6,973 nt of DNA from Spirochaetaceae bacterium (GTDB lineage: Bacteria; Spirochaetota; Spirochaetia; Treponematales; Breznakiellaceae), in the NCBI GenBank assembly GCA_031265015.1, contig JAISDG010000127.1:1-6973 (forward strand), in the 5' to 3' direction. Under the pieces are notes generated by a model. That model did no database searches. It had not been told where the DNA came from and was given only the letters and a program-made list of their open reading frames with translations. A program made the position numbers and the translations under genes. Below are positions 6,127-6,973 of the stretch, piece by piece. Each line of letters begins with the position of its first letter. The first letter of the stretch is position 1.

Positions 6127-6617
6127 TCAGGCCGTTTTTTGATTGTTTAGCCGGTACATCCGCTTCAAATTGTACCCTAAAGCAAGCAGTCTCCGTTCCG
6201 TGGAGATTTTCGCCGTTCCCCGCAACAGAAAACGCCTGTATCCCTGGTTCCCTTTCAGTTGCCCAAAGACGGTCTCCAGAGCCGCAGCCGGCGTTCGTTC
6301 CGTTCTATCACCCGGTTCCCTTGCTTTTTCAACCGGCAATACTTACAACTTTCACATTCATACCGGTCTACCCGTATCTTATATCCCGCATCAGTCTTTT
6401 CCTTCCGCGTCTCCCTATAGACAAGCCGCCTCCCGGCAGGGCATACGTAATAGCGCTCTTTTCCGTGGTATTCCCGGGTCTCCGTATTCCACCGGTCGTC
6501 TTTCCACTTCCGGCTCCGCTCTTTCCGGTGCATCCCGTACTTCACCACCGCCGTAATCCCCCGGTTCTCCGGATACCCGTAATTTTCTTCGCTCCCGTAC
6601 CCGGCGGCGGCTGTCAA
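6127..6617 (-). pseudogene. Decayed IS1182-like transposase remnant
   Basis: Two frames on the - strand together resemble the C-terminal third of IS1182-type DDE transposases. The first (6617 to about 6290) reads TAAAGYGSEENYGYPENRG, then VCPAGRRL and the cysteine cluster YECESCKYCRLKK, ending in GNRVIERNE. The second, in another frame (about 6290 to 6127), reads ALETVFGQLKGNQGYRRFLLRG and LLALGYNLKRMY. Three lesions are visible: the N-terminal two thirds are absent; the usual catalytic DAGYGSEENY has become AAGYGSEENY, losing the second Asp; and the two frames are joined with a frameshift where family members have roughly 30 more residues, pointing to a small internal deletion. The Glu before TVFGQLKGN is kept. 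No intact protein can be made. I could not find terminal inverted repeats or target-site duplications, so the element's borders are unknown. The family call rests on remembered motifs. Confidence 0.82.
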
Positions 6618-6620
6618 ATA

Positions 6621-6649
6621 CCACCGGCAAAGCCGGTGGCTTGTTTTTA
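6621..6649 (+). terminator. Hairpin with T-tract, intrinsic terminator or repeat element
   Basis: CCACCGGC (6621-6628), an AAA loop and GCCGGTGG (6632-6639) form a perfect 8-bp GC-rich stem, followed on the + strand by CTTGTTTTTA (6640-6649). This is a textbook rho-independent terminator shape for + strand transcription. The nearest + strand gene is the hemerythrin 578 bases upstream, with the antisense of the dead transposase between. It may therefore be the operon's displaced terminator, a guard against read-through into the converging gene, or part of a REP-like repeat. On the - strand the hairpin is followed only by TATTT and would be weak. Confidence 0.65.
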
Positions 6650-6805
6650 TGAACCGTTCAAAGCGGTTGATTTTGGAACCGCCGCGTTAAGTTTCCCTGT
6701 TCATTTCACTATTTGCTTCTTTTTTTTCGTCATGTACTGATTGAGGAGGAGGAAAAATAGTTTAAAGATTTTTGTTTGAAAGCTCTTGACAAAAGGCACA
6801 TCATA
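6650..6805. other. AT-rich stretch with no gene seen
   Basis: These 156 bases hold no convincing coding frame. They contain short AACCG/CGGTT inverted repeats (6652-6656, 6664-6668, 6677-6681), a long T run near 6719-6727 and a GAGGAGGAGG run (6743-6752) with no start codon at a useful distance. The base composition differs sharply from the arg operon. It may be leftover mobile-element or decayed coding sequence. Confidence 0.5.
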
Positions 6806-6973
6806 TCAGTCCGTGTCTGTCCGCGTAGAGCGGTCAACCTGTTCCCTGCTCATAACCCGGAGTCCGAACATCTGCCGGGCCGTGTCCTCCAGGTACTTCA
6901 GGGTCATTCTGTTTTTGTAGTGCCTTCCCGCGAGCTCCTCCGTATAATCCCAGAGGGGGTACACGGTAAAGGG
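6806..6973 (-). CDS. C-terminal end of an unrecognised protein (5' end outside window)
   Basis: Reading from the window edge on the - strand, an open frame of 55 codons ends at TGA 6808-6806. It begins PFTVYPLWDYTEELAGRHY, continues with a helix-like MTLKYLEDTARQMFGLRVMSREQ and ends in a short polar tail, DRSTRTDTD. Amphipathic helices, mixed charge and the lack of low-complexity runs make it look like real protein; one other frame stays open for most of the stretch but is Gly/Pro-rich and less protein-like. I do not recognise the family. The final residues VDRSTRTDTD could be an altered tail if the gene end was disturbed by the nearby mobile-element remnant. No terminator is visible directly after the stop. 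Confidence 0.5.
   Translation of the reverse strand, partial: PFTVYPLWDYTEELAGRHYKNRMTLKYLEDTARQMFGLRVMSREQVDRSTRTDTD

Noticed and set aside
6652..6682. Alternative AACCG/CGGTT stems as an attenuator or riboswitch
   Set aside because: Stems of only 5-6 bp, no gene follows on the + strand and nothing matches a known RNA class.
6114..6740. Open frame on the + strand of 208 codons over the transposase remnant
   Set aside because: It is Pro/Phe-rich antisense of the - strand transposase fossil, runs through the hairpin and ends in a T-run-encoded Phe stretch.
6743..6752. GAGGAGGAGG as a strong ribosome binding site
   Set aside because: No start codon follows at a usable distance and no coding frame opens after it.
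6786..6791. TTGACA as a -35 promoter box on the + strand
   Set aside because: No -10-like hexamer lies 16-18 bases downstream, and it would fire into the antisense of the - strand gene.

Overview
This window is a GC-rich bacterial chromosome segment built around an arginine biosynthesis operon, argC-argJ-argB-argD, read on the + strand. Just downstream and closely spaced is a gene for a bacteriohemerythrin. The termite-gut Treponema type of spirochaete is my best guess for the source, from the general feel of the proteins and the relaxed lipobox. Nothing here proves the lineage, and a 16S or whole-genome match would be needed.

Layout. Bases 1-387 hold the C-terminal end of an M3-family oligoendopeptidase F. 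It converges on a small lipoprotein gene on the - strand (451-834), and the short gap between them may carry a weak terminator. A 115-base AT-rich divergent region (835-949) separates the lipoprotein gene from argC. It contains two ARG-box-like palindromes spaced about 21 bp apart, the second running into the argC start codon. argC (950-2110), argJ (2118-3350), argB (3360-4232) and argD (4276-5505) follow with gaps of 7, 9 and 43 bases. The hemerythrin gene (5528-6043) follows argD after 22 bases and has a near-perfect Shine-Dalgarno sequence. From 6044 the character changes: a decayed IS1182-like transposase remnant on the - strand (6127-6617), a strong hairpin with a T-tract on the + strand (6621-6649), AT-rich sequence with no gene (6650-6805), and the C-terminal end of an unrecognised - strand gene (6806-6973).

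How the genes work together. ArgJ transfers the acetyl group from N-acetylornithine to glutamate, ArgB phosphorylates N-acetylglutamate, ArgC reduces the acyl phosphate to the semialdehyde, and ArgD transaminates it to N-acetylornithine, which returns to ArgJ. The four genes therefore encode the complete recycling route from glutamate to ornithine. No carbamoyltransferase, argininosuccinate synthase or lyase lies in the window. ArgB has the N-terminal extension typical of arginine-inhibited enzymes, which fits feedback control in an acetyl-recycling pathway. The ARG-box-like sites suggest additional repression by an ArgR/AhrC-type regulator.

Most of the window is ordinary metabolism. Four things deserve a second look: the argC control region with a possible leaderless start, the hemerythrin gene apparently attached to the arg operon, tandem-repeat-born insertions in ArgC and ArgD, and the junction between the broken transposase and a hairpin. 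I see no CRISPR array, tRNA, rRNA, defence system or convincing novel system.
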